Source: Acridotheres tristis (taxonomy: Eukaryota > Chordata > Aves > Passeriformes > Sturnidae). Taken from it: DNA of 64,000 nucleotides. The stretch lies in assembly GCA_037013685.1 (NCBI GenBank), contig CM072896.1:8249444-8313443 (forward strand), given 5' to 3'. The notes under the pieces are model-generated. The model made no database searches. It saw only the letters and a program-made list of their open reading frames with translations, and was not told the DNA's origin. The position numbers and the translations under genes are program-made. This document shows positions 24,101-64,000 of the stretch, piece by piece. Each line of letters begins with the position of its first letter. Position 1 is the stretch's first letter.

Positions 24101-24259
24101 GGCGTGCTGGGCTATCGGTACAAGTTCCCCATGGGGGACGTGGCAGCCCGCAGACGCCGGGAGGTGGAGGTGCCCTATAAGTTTGTGACATATTCCTGCG
24201 TTGGTTTCACGGCCACCGTGGTTGTGCCGCTGCTGCACGGGCTGCTGGGACTGCTGTGA
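5942..24259 (+). CDS. SGPP2: SGPP2, sphingosine-1-phosphate phosphatase 2 (exons 2-5; exon 1 outside window)
   Basis: Join 5942-6100, 15506-15685, 17855-17944, 23717-24259: 972 nt, 323 codons plus stop, all junctions phase 0. The product is an ER integral membrane enzyme of the PAP2/LPP-like superfamily that dephosphorylates sphingosine-1-phosphate to sphingosine, feeding the sphingolipid salvage pathway. In window numbering the three phosphatase signatures are complete. C1 is K-X6-RP (K63, R70, P71). C2 is PSTH (90-93). C3 is SR-X5-H-X3-D (S133, R134, H140, D144), split across exons 4 and 5. Exon 5 adds several hydrophobic segments and a conserved C-terminal stretch. The human protein is 399 residues, so about 75 N-terminal residues are missing, matching an absent exon 1. 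SGPP1 is the alternative paralogue, but the sequence fits SGPP2 from memory (NYFYYYLF start, YNYP and YYSPTR blocks) and the neighbour is FARSB, as in mammals. I see no frameshift or lost catalytic residue. Confidence 0.97.
7667..7822 (-). mobile_element. CR1 LINE fragment, 5'-truncated, 3' end
   Basis: The + strand reads as the reverse complement of the 3' end of an avian CR1 retrotransposon. The terminal short repeat (ATCATAGAATGG type) is at 7675-7686, followed by a TTGGAAGGGACCTT block (7692-7705) and the characteristic GGGCAGGGACACCTTCCACT block (about 7756-7775) and AGGTTGCTCCAAGCCC. The element is therefore on the minus strand and heavily 5'-truncated, as most CR1 copies are. A 19-bp segment (T-A5-TCACCTACTT...) is tandemly duplicated at 7705-7742, probably by slippage after insertion. 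No coding capacity remains. CR1 dominance is typical of birds and other reptiles. Confidence 0.93.
10573..10600. repeat. TA-rich microsatellite
   Basis: An interrupted (TA)n run with one extra T in the middle, in SGPP2 intron 2. It is near-palindromic. Nothing indicates function. Confidence 0.9.
12737..12842. repeat. G/T-rich low-complexity tract
   Basis: About 105 bp almost entirely T and G on the + strand, with a long T run near 12761-12777 and GGTTT/GGTTTG-type repeats around it. Such strand asymmetry suggests a decayed simple repeat. It sits about 140 bp before the 46-bp minisatellite. Open frames across it give only F/W/L/G-rich peptides and are not genes. Confidence 0.9.
12986..13230. 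repeat. 46-bp nested minisatellite
   Basis: A GC-rich tandem array with a 46-bp period: the start of each unit (TGGCATTCCC) recurs at 13021, 13067, 13113, 13159 and 13205. Each inner unit holds two back-to-back copies of an 11-bp word (GGCATTCCCTG) followed by a 24-bp core containing GTGTCCCTGCAGCC. The first (about 12986) and last (13205) units have only one copy of the 11-bp word. The unit near 13137 has two substitutions (GGCGGTGCAGTG instead of GGCAGTGCCGTG). The period is not a multiple of three, so the frame changes from unit to unit; open frames on both strands across it reflect lack of stops, not coding. Confidence 0.95.
14552..14572. repeat. A-rich homopolymer run
   Basis: About 20 nt of A interrupted by one G in SGPP2 intron 2. 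I see no retroposed element attached to it. Confidence 0.85.
15506..15685 (+). CDS. SGPP2: SGPP2 exon 3 (phosphatase motifs C1 and C2)
   Basis: 180 nt, 60 codons, phase 0. The acceptor is TGTCCCCAG before ATAGTG; the donor is GTAGGA at 15686. It encodes window residues 54-113 with the C1 signature K63-X6-R70-P71 (KDIVKWPRP) and the C2 signature P90-S91-T92-H93. H93 corresponds to a catalytic histidine of the superfamily. This is the best conserved exon of the gene. The sequence just downstream of the donor is very rich in A and GAA. Confidence 0.97.
15686..17854 (+). other. SGPP2: SGPP2 intron 3
   Basis: A 2.2-kb phase-0 intron with a T17 run at 15905-15921. The acceptor at 17851-17854 follows a strong pyrimidine tract (TTTTCTTTCCCCTTTTCACAG). 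I see no other element. Confidence 0.9.
15905..15921. repeat. T homopolymer run
   Basis: Seventeen consecutive T on the + strand in SGPP2 intron 3. Confidence 0.9.
17855..17944 (+). CDS. SGPP2: SGPP2 exon 4 (most of phosphatase motif C3)
   Basis: 90 nt, 30 codons (window residues 114-143), phase 0. The acceptor is CACAG before TATCCA; the donor is GTAAGG at 17945. It begins with YPFELG and carries S133-R134 and H140 of the SR-X5-H-X3-D signature. The final aspartate is the first codon of exon 5, which confirms the junction. Confidence 0.96.
17945..23716 (+). other. SGPP2: SGPP2 intron 4
   Basis: A 5.8-kb phase-0 intron. It contains a locally CpG-containing patch at about 18100-18320, a short A run at 20403-20414 and an AT microsatellite near 21760-21800. 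The frame used by exon 5 is open for 112 codons upstream of the acceptor, back to an ATG at 23381; this is treated as intron. No RNA gene or transposon was recognised. Confidence 0.85.
21760..21800. repeat. AT-rich microsatellite
   Basis: An imperfect (AT)n tract with CATA and GTAT interruptions, in SGPP2 intron 4. It is near-palindromic. Confidence 0.88.
23717..24259 (+). CDS. SGPP2: SGPP2 exon 5 (terminal coding exon)
   Basis: 543 nt: 180 codons (window residues 144-323) plus TGA at 24257-24259. The acceptor is TTTCTTTACAG before GATGTG. The first codon supplies D144 of the C3 phosphatase signature. Several hydrophobic segments follow, consistent with the polytopic ER membrane topology of the family: about 147-160, 173-186, a [16 protein letters not shown] segment, and a long one over the [20 protein letters not shown] region. 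A basic [15 protein letters not shown] block and a last hydrophobic segment ending at the C-terminus come next. YNYP and YYSPTR are retained from the mammalian protein as I remember it. Confidence 0.97.
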   Translation, partial: DVIGGALISAGLLVLLYPAWDTIDHLLLTSPFCPLLSIAVPLVLCYNYPKLDYYSPTRGDTTTILGAAAGATVGFWLNNQYSASAYTSQSVQPGFALITSAMVFVLARFLVGILVVLLTRWAMKSLVLGVLGYRYKFPMGDVAARRRREVEVPYKFVTYSCVGFTATVVVPLLHGLLGLL

Positions 24260-24355
24260 GCACAGCTCCTGCTCGCCCGTGGCACCACCCCTTCAGAGAC
24301 ACCATCGTCCAGGCTGGGCACTGCACCACAAAGGGTTTGTGCCTTTCTGCACTGC

Positions 24356-25307
24356 TGTGGTGGGTTTGGCTCTGGCTGGATGCCAGGTGCTCACCAAAGC
24401 TGCTCTATCACTCCCCTCTCTCCAGGGAGAGAAAATATAACAAGAGGATCATGGCTCGAGACAAGGGCAGGGAGAGTCACTCAGCAGTTTTACAGTCACA
24501 GGCAAAACAGACTTGACTTGGGGAAATAAGTTTAATTTATTACCAAACTAATCAGAGTAGGATAATAAGAAATAAAACCAAACATTACAACCACCTTCCA
24601 CCTACCCCTCCCTTCTTCCTAGGCTCGACTTCCCTCCTAAAGTCTCTACCTCCTCCTACCCACCATCACAGGGGAATGGGAATGGAGGTTACAGTCAGTT
24701 CATCACATGCTGCTGCTCCTGCCTCCTCAGGGGTAGGACCCTTCACACTCCTCCCCTACTCCAGCATGGAGTCCCTCCCACAGAACACAGCTCTCCAAAA
24801 ACTTCTCCAATGTGAATTTTTCCATGGGCTGCAGTTCTTTGTCCAGCATGGGTCCCCTGAGGGATCAAAAGTCCTGCTAGGAGCCTGTTTCAGCCTGGTT
24901 GTCAAACCCTTCTTAGGACCTCTGCTTCAGTGTGGGTTCCTCTAGGGTCTGCAGGTGGACCTCTGCTCCCCATGGACCTTCATGGGCTGCAGGGGATCTC
25001 TGCTCTGACACTCAGAGCATCTCTTCCTCGTTCTTCTGTGATCCTGGTGTCTGCAAAGTTGTTTTTCTCTTACATCTCCACTCCTCTGTCTGCCTGCAGT
25101 GGTGCAGGTTTTTCCTCCCTTCTTAACTCTGTTATCCCAGAGGTGCTGCTACTGTCACTGATGGGCTCAGCCTTGGCCAGCAGTGAATCTGCCTGGAAGC
25201 CAGCTGGCATTGGTCCTGTTGGACACGGGAAGTTTCTGGCACCTTCTGAGAGAAGTCACCCTTATAGCCACCCCCTGCCGTTGCCATGCCCTTGCCACAT
25301 AAATACA
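24356..25307 (-). mobile_element. Solo LTR of an avian ERVL-like endogenous retrovirus, antisense to SGPP2
   Basis: About 950 bp that I recognise as a copy of a common avian ERVL-type LTR family (assignment from memory). Landmarks on the + strand are a TGTGGTGGGTTTGG edge at 24356, AGGTGCTCACCAAAGCTGCT, and GGGCTGCAGT and GGGCTGCAGG repeats joined by CCATGGACCTTCATGG-type words. The other edge falls near ATACA at 25303-25307. The sense direction is taken as minus because a CCAAT motif (25209-25213) and then a degraded TATA-like region (about 25120-25140) occur in that order on the minus strand. No internal retroviral sequence flanks it, so it is a solo LTR, and no clear 5-bp target duplication was found. 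Exact edges are uncertain by some tens of bases. Confidence 0.8.
24571..24576 (+). terminator. Candidate proximal poly(A) signal for SGPP2, inside the LTR
   Basis: AATAAA 312 bp after the SGPP2 stop codon, on the SGPP2 strand but within the antisense LTR. The sequence downstream is C-rich rather than G/T-rich, so it may be weak or unused. Confidence 0.3.
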
Positions 25308-27100
25308 AAAGTAATGGCCTAAAATATCTGACTTGGAGGAGTCATGGGAATTGCTGTGCACAGATAACTTTGGGTTAGAAATCACTGACCCCACTGTGTC
25401 CCATAATTAGATGCCCTTTGCCCAGGCAACTAAATATGACAAGCACAGAGCCCAGATCCCTGCCAAAGCAGCAGCAATGTCTGTTCTGCTGTGGGGTTGG
25501 GGCTGCTGGGGAGCAGGGATGTGCCTCTGCCTGTGGGGCTGCTCCTGAAGCAGTAGAGCAAGCCAGGGCAGGGTTCAGGTTTGGGGCATCAGGGAAAAAG
25601 TGGCTGGCAGGGTGGAGGGAAAAGTGACCAGGCAAGAGCAAAGTGCCATCACTGGGCAGAGCTCATGGTGTCTTCTGATGTCACTGCCAGACCAGGCTAG
25701 TTCTGTGGGGATAGATTTACTCGTTATTAAAATCTAAAAAAACCCAAACTCAAAATGTAAAAGAGAAGGAAAAGCTAACACAAGATGTTTAATGTGCTTT
25801 GCAACAAATTTACCTTGGATATTAATAAGAAAGCCTCCACTAAGATCCTCTGCCTACAAACAACTGAGCAGAGTTATTATCACAGCACTGAGGCTTGAGT
25901 TCAAACTGTTTAACTCCAATTTAGTTCCCCTGGCTAGGGGAAAGGAAAAAGTCCTTCCTGTTGTGCAGGCTGGCAAGGAGAGTCCATAAACTGTGCTGTG
26001 GAAGGAGCTGAGTAGTGGCTCTGGTGACTACAGCGTGTGACAATGATAAGATGCCATCATTTTCTGCTGCTGCACAACATCACAGTTGGTCTCCCATGCA
26101 TCCTGGAACCCCGTGTACACTTGTAGAATAGCAGGGAGCTGTGTCCATGGGAAGGTCATCCCTATAACTCATGCTGCTTATTCAAAACAATGTATTTCAG
26201 CTGTTGGACCAATGAGCTGTTGAGAATTACAGCAGTGAACATGGTCTGCTTGACTAGGAAAATGTCCCGTGCTACTGCTGCAGAGCTTCCAGCATGGCCC
26301 CTGTGCCTTGCCTGGCAGAATGTACAGTGAGAGCCAGCTTTCTAACCATGTCCACTTGTCTTCCTGGCTGCGAGAAAAATGACCCTGAAGAATGGAAAGG
26401 AGGTGCTTTGCTATCCATTGACTGTCTGGATAAACAATTCCAAAACTGTAGCTGGGAGCTGTGTCTGAGGAGTGCAAGGCATGCACGTGAAAGAGCCCTG
26501 CCACTCTAAACCCAGGTTGCCAATTTCCAGAAGAAATGCAGGCAGAAATTTTAACCACTTTTAGATTTGCTCAGGCTGTGGATAAACTGTTTCATATCAG
26601 GTTGTGTGGACTTTATAGGTGCATGCAAACAGCTCCAGCGAGCCTTTCAGTAGGGCACATGGCCACTCACACTGCCCCTGGGTGAGTGCTGGACGGGGGC
26701 CACCACGGCCATGGGCTCCATCCTCAGCCTCTCTCCCTCCCATACACCACAGAAGCGCTGCCATCAGGTTTAAAATACCTTTAAAACCCTTGTGTTAACA
26801 GTGCTGCATGACACACAGGTGCAGTGCACAACTGGGGCCCTGCAGAGGGGCCACATCACAAAATGGGAAAAAAAGCAGCAAGGTGAGCATTTAAGCTGAG
26901 GGCTGGAATTACTCCCAAGAATGGCATAGTTTGACAGGGACATTCATGCAGCTTTATGTGTAAAATTTCCGTTCTGATTCACAGCTATTTTATGCTATGA
27001 AGATTTTATAAATATATAAATGCTGCACAGGTATTTTTATAGTATTCACCTGCATGTGATTCATGCAATAAATACAAACTCTATTTGGTTCAAATTGAAA

Positions 27101-27106
27101 AATAAA
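27101..27106 (+). terminator. Candidate distal poly(A) signal for SGPP2
   Basis: AATAAA at 27101-27106, with a second AATAAA 34 bp upstream (27067-27072). About 20 nt downstream comes a T/G-rich element at 27121-27152 (TGATGTCTGTCTTGTCTGTT...), the usual arrangement for efficient cleavage. It lies in an AT-rich patch about 2.85 kb after the stop. Assignment to SGPP2 is inferred from strand and position. Confidence 0.5.
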
Positions 27107-27120
27107 CCTATTTTGCAGAG

Positions 27121-30100
27121 TTTGATGTCTGTCTTGTCTGTTTGTTTTGCATCCTCTATTGATGCCTGTAAATGACTGATGTAAAGGCAATGAGTCCCAG
27201 CTGAAAGAGCTTCTGAAGTGCAAGCACCCACCTCTCCTCCCAAGCTGTCCTGCTTGTGGCTCCTTGTCTCCTGCTCAGTCTAACTCCATGCTTTGGCTCC
27301 CCCAGAAGGATCCTGCTTTTTAAAAAACATTTTTAAAAGAGATTACTGATCTACTAATGATTATTTGTTACAACATTTGCAAATGTAAATGAATGAGTTG
27401 CACGCAATCAGTGCTGGGGCACTGGAATCTCATTCACCTGCAACATCTGCTTCTAATAGACTAAAGAGTTCACTGGAACCAACTTAACATGTGCAAGGAT
27501 AGCATGACAGCCCATGAACTCCAGAATATTTTGCATTAGTTGAGGAGCCTAACAAGGTTTTGTGGTCAATAAGTGTATTTGAAACTGGATAGGGCCTCGT
27601 CCTTCTCTTAGCATCACATCCTGCCTGGAAGTGGTGTCACTCCAAGTGCCCATGGCTGATCAGGACCAGCCAAATTGCTGCAGCATCCCTGGGCCAGCTG
27701 GGTGAGGCAGGGCTTTCAGCTGGGCTCTGTGCTGGGGCTGTGCTCCTGGGATGCTCACGGGACCACAGACACTCCTGCAGGGCCAGGTCTTCTGACAAGG
27801 TGAGACACCCTTTCTGCATTTCATTACCTGGGAGCACCAGCTCCTCATTGCAGATCCGTGTCTTTTCTGTCTTTGGAAATGTTCCCCACCTCTTCACCCC
27901 TGCAGTGCAGATGCCTCTGCATTTCCAGGGTGCAGGTAGAGAGTGAGGTGTGGTGGTGAGCAGTGCTCTTTCCTTTGCAAGACAAAGACACCAGCTGATT
28001 CCTCTCGAGTAGGCACGCTTGTGCTTCAGAGTAAAACACACCTTTTGATGTGAATGGAGTGGGAGGTAACTTCCAGAGTATCACAGCCTGGGCTCTTGTG
28101 TACTCAGTACTGTCTGTGCTGTCTGTTCTGGTCCAGCACTACAGCACTCCCTGCTGTGCCTGCCTACAGCTGGAGGGGTGATGCAAGACAATCTGAGTGC
28201 CTTTGTTATGCTGCCGAGAGGGATGTAGCAGGCACCTCGCCCATAGCTTAGTCCACTCTGTTCTGCCTGGAGGCTGCCTTCTCCTCACCTGCTTGCTTTG
28301 CAAATCACTTTCTGGGCACGTGTAACTGACCCAGGCTTCCTCCTGTCTGGGGCATCTCTGTGTGCTGGTGCCCCAGTGCAGAACCAGCTGCTCTGTCAGA
28401 ATCAAATGGATATTGCACCTTTTGGCAGGGATTAACAGCTAAAGCAGCAAGCACTGAATTTCCCTCCTTTAATTTTCCAGCAGTAACTTCGTCATGACCC
28501 CAGCCTCCTAATCCATCCAAGTTTCTATGCAAAATTGCAAGCAAGCTCATGACTTGCTTTTCTGGATGTAGTAGATATAATTTAGGGAACAGAAGAAAAC
28601 AGTCTCAGTTTCAGTTTCGACCCTTCTCAACTGTGCTACAAGAAGGAGTTATAAAACACAAGTACCTCTGTGAACAGGGTGGAAGCGTGGCTGGGCACTA
28701 GGTGGGATCTTGCACATTTGCTGAGCTGTGAGTAAAGCAGGGCCCTCGGTTGCTTCCTGCTCCTGTCAGAGCTCCCCCGCTGTGTCTCTGTCCTCCCACC
28801 TGCCCACTGTCCCGCTGTCACCCCGCTGCCACCCCGCCCTGGCAGCAGGCTCGGTTTCAAGGTCACTGGGCGGTCAGAGGTGTCGTGTGTGCCAGGCCAT
28901 GATCCCCCGGCACCGCCTTTGCCCAGCCTGTTCCACGCTCACCTGCCAAAGCAAGGCTGATTTAAATTTCAAGCGAGCACAGTGCCAGCCTGGAGATGGA
29001 AGCAGTCCAGGCGTCACCTTTATGTAAACACACCCTTGTGCAATAGCAGGGTAACCTGCAGGCACCGGGCTGTGCTGGGAGCTGCAGCCACGCTGTCTCA
29101 GGGTTCTGCCCTTTGCAAAACCGCCACCAACGCACAGCAAGGACAAACCCAGAGCTCAGAGCTCGTACCCAGCAGAATGGGACCCACAATCGCCAGGCAG
29201 CACACCAAACCAGCTCTGATCTCTCTGCCACCAGCTCTCCAGCCTCTTCTGCTTGTGTTCAGAACTCCAGCAATGACCCAGTAACCCACAGGGAGCTGGA
29301 GCAGGATAACAGTAATCCATAATTGAGGAGCAGTAGTTAAAAATCCCACTTGCAGCTCTTCTTTAAAAAGAATACCCAAGTTCAAAAGATATTTAAAAAC
29401 TGCTCAGAAGTCTCCACCAGCAGCAAAGGTTTCCTTTGCCAGAGCCCATGGCTGCAGCAAAGGGTAAAAGCAAATTTCAGAGCTCACAGTGGCTGGCTCC
29501 AGCACGAAGCTGTGTAATAACTACCTCGAGTACTGCACACAGCTATGAGCAGGCTGTAAATACCAGATAATTGCTTTGGAGCTATGAAAGACAAAGCCTT
29601 GCAATAAATACACAAGACTTATGTGAAGTGTCCCACTCATCAGGAATCACAGTTAATCCTGAGCACAGCACTACAGCAGAGCTTGAATTTCATTGCAAGG
29701 CTGCTGGCACCACAGCTAACTGGAGGGGTCAGAGACTCTGAAGAGGCTTTTTAACCTTTCTCTGGATTCTCATCCTCTACTTTAGCAAGTAATGGTACTT
29801 ACCTGGGACAAAGCTCGTGGTTTTGGAGCATTTAGCTGCCAGTGCACGAGCAAATAATATGAAAAATAAGTGATCCCTAAAAACCTCACAACACATGCCA
29901 TTGCAGCTCAAGCCCTTAGTCCCAGCTTACTCTAGTCTTTATACTCAAAGGACAGCTAAATTCACAGGAGAATTGGGACACCCAAAGAGTCAGAAAATCT
30001 TGTGTAGAGAAATATATTTAGTGCACGTAAATATGCTTGCGCTCTGCTGCAATGCAAATCTGCCTTATTGTCGTCCTAATCCCCGTGCATGACACACCAA

Positions 30101-31739
30101 TAAACAAGGGGGGGGTTAATACTTTCCATCTGCATTACAGATTGCTTCCCACACTGCGAGCCTGCCTGCTTACAGTTGTGTAGGCATCATGGAGAGAGAG
30201 ATCCTGCAAACGCCAAGCTGCCTAATCCCCTGGGAGCTTTAAAATGTGAGCTGCAGTTTTCTCACTCTCCGTGGGCACTGGAGTCAGTCGTGCAACGTAT
30301 GGCAATAGCTATATTCTCATTTCATGTCTGTCATGCAGAGATAATTAAAATCTACACTTCCATCTGAGGGGAACCGCAGGCTTTCCAGATGGGTAACTGT
30401 AGCACATATTTCATACTGGATTATCACTTGCACCAAAAAGCCTTGCCTGTTGCCTTCCCACCTGTTGAGATTATTGATGGGGCTGCCATTGAAAAGCCCT
30501 CGTGGGCCCAGTGATAGGGGGCTGTGCAGCTCGTAAAACTACAGGCTTACCTCACCACTGCACATCTCTCTGCTCAGAGGGGCAGTCATTGTGACACTCC
30601 TCTCCAGCAACTCCCAGATGTCCACTCTTGGACAGGCCCCTCCTGGCTCTCACACAGAAAGGAGCCACAGTGCATTGGCCTAACACAAAATACTGGCTGT
30701 TGTTAGCCTGCAGCATTAGCAATGGTTATAATACTGCAAAGGAGGGACAGCCAGCTCCACAAGCCTGCCAGTCAAGAGCTGCTTCAGTGTACTGAGCTGA
30801 CCACCCACTTGGTGACATTCCTGCAGAAAGGAAGGACTGGGCATCACTATGCTGGATGGAGCTTCTCAGTTTCAGAGAGAGCAGAGGCACAATGCACCAA
30901 GCTGTGACACAACTGCTGCCAGAAAGCCACCTAGAAGGAAAAGCCTAAACCCATGAGAGGTTCTCATGTACTGGCAGGGGTAGAACTGCCAGAAAGTAAC
31001 CCTGCCCAAAAGCTGCGTGGTCCTGCTGCACAGCTGGGGTCCAGAGAGCCCCGGTGGGGCTGGGAGTGCAGCAGGCCCACACTCACTTCTGCAAACATGC
31101 CAGCCTCAGGCAGACAAAGGCTTTGATAGTTTTCTGCTGCTCATGCAAAACACCACTGGCATATGCTCTTAAATGCACTTCCCCATTTGGTTTGGAGCTT
31201 CAAAAACCGCTACGCTGACATCAGCAATGAAAAAAATTTAATTCCACCCTCTCCTTTCTGAATTTAGAATGATAAAGGACCAACAGTTATGTCTGCAGCA
31301 GGGAAGCAGATATTACACACATCTTGCTTAAAAAATAGCTCTGGTTTTCATGAAACAAGTTTATTTTCCTCCCCCAGCCATTGATGAGCACATGACAACC
31401 GTATAGAATAAAAGCTCAACTCCTTAGTTCTGCTCACATTCACTCAACATTTGCTCTAATCAATTATCTTATTTCATGCAGTAAGAAAAGAATGAGATTC
31501 CTGTTATGCAGCCATAATCAGTTACAGTATGAAGCTGTGTCTGTGGAACATTTCTGATTTTGAAAACTAATCATGTGCTCTGCCATTATATTTCTCTTGT
31601 AAAACACTGGGCTTTGACCCAACTTGTTTCTTCCCCCCTGCCCTTTGAAAACACTGAGGGCACAGCCTAGCCTGAGATCCCACATTCCTTCCCTGCAGAA
31701 GCCAGCCAGATTGCACTGTAAAGAACACATTTACTCAGG
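27121..31739. other. Intergenic gap between convergent SGPP2 and FARSB 3' ends
   Basis: About 4.6 kb with no exon, RNA gene or transposon that I recognise. A G+C-rich patch with several CpG dinucleotides at about 28780-29100 includes a TCAAGGTCA word (28857-28865), the form of an NR5A/ERR-type nuclear receptor half site. A run of G sits at about 30109-30115. Open frames on both strands have no recognisable protein content. Confidence 0.7.
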
Positions 31740-31761
31740 GAGGCAGGATCTGTTTTTCTGG

Positions 31762-31767
31762 TTTATT
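31762..31767 (-). terminator. FARSB: Poly(A) signal of FARSB
   Basis: AATAAA on the minus strand (TTTATT on +), 103 bp beyond the FARSB stop codon, giving a short 3' UTR. Cleavage is expected roughly 15-25 nt further on, near 31740-31750. It is the first canonical signal after the stop. Confidence 0.8.
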
Positions 31768-31869
31768 GGAACATAAAAGCATAAGCGGATGTCCCCTGGG
31801 AAGCAGACAAAAGAGAAGAGGGTGCTGCATGTGACAGTGGACGGCTGTCGGAGGATAAAAGTCACGTCT

Positions 31870-63839
<31,970 letters not shown>

Positions 63840-64000
63840 CTGGAGAAACAAAGCACAGCCTGATTTTCACTTCAGCTCACGAATGACCTTCCATAGAGCC
63901 ACAATCCTTTGGTGAGTGATTAAGGGGAAATTTGAAGGTGGGAAGGATTGGGTTAGAGTTAGATACTTTACTAGCAAAGGGTGTTTGCTCCCAGCAGCAG

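Larger units (their letters stand above)
24260..27120 (+). other. SGPP2: Probable SGPP2 3' UTR (extent inferred)
   Basis: Sequence after the stop codon. Only about 97 bp precede the antisense ERVL-type LTR at 24356. Two end points are possible: a nearby AATAAA at 24571-24576 inside the LTR, or a distal AATAAA at 27101-27106 followed by a strong T/G-rich element. Mammalian SGPP2 has a long 3' UTR, which favours the distal site, but only transcript data can decide. Open frames here, such as 24930-25322, run through the LTR and are not credible genes. Confidence 0.45.

Noticed and set aside
24346..25317. Target-site duplication flanking the LTR
   Set aside because: The 5 bp before 24356 (ACTGC) do not match those after 25307 (AAAGT), and nearby shifts did not help. 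Edges may be eroded, so no duplication is claimed.
24930..25322. 130-codon open frame after SGPP2
   Set aside because: It runs along the antisense LTR. LTRs of this type are noncoding.

Overview
The window is vertebrate nuclear DNA, almost certainly from a bird. The coding sequence is split into short exons by canonical GT-AG introns. A truncated CR1 LINE 3' end lies at about 7667-7822, and a solo LTR resembling an abundant avian ERVL-type family lies at about 24356-25307. There is no operon-like organisation, and almost every long open frame outside the exons named here is chance reading of intron or intergenic DNA.

Two protein-coding genes are present, tail to tail, and both lack their 5' ends. 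On the + strand, exons 2-5 of SGPP2 (sphingosine-1-phosphate phosphatase 2) lie at 5942-6100, 15506-15685, 17855-17944 and 23717-24259. They encode 323 residues through the stop codon. Exon 1 is not seen and should lie before position 1. On the - strand, the last eleven coding exons of FARSB (phenylalanyl-tRNA synthetase beta subunit) run from 63839 down to the stop at 31870. They encode 386 residues, roughly the C-terminal two thirds. Every exon junction in both genes was checked and keeps frame. From established knowledge, SGPP2 and FARSB are also convergent neighbours on human chromosome 2q36, so this is conserved vertebrate synteny. The two proteins are not known to work together: one is an ER membrane lipid phosphatase, the other a cytosolic translation enzyme.

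Region by region: 1-5941 is SGPP2 intron 1 (partial). 5942-24259 holds the SGPP2 exons and three introns, including a CR1 fragment, a G/T-rich low-complexity tract and a 46-bp nested minisatellite at about 12986-13230. The region from 24260 to about 27120 is probably SGPP2 3' UTR and contains the antisense LTR. 27.1-31.7 kb is the gap between the two 3' ends. 31740-63839 is FARSB with long AT-rich introns. 63840-64000 is the start of the next FARSB intron upstream. The left half is visibly richer in G+C than the right half.

I found no RNA gene, CRISPR array, intact mobile element or evident new system. The most checkable unusual points are the LTR just 97 bp after the SGPP2 stop codon with possible polyadenylation signals, the nested minisatellite, and a perfect 10-bp tandem duplication of an AP-1-type site in the last FARSB intron.
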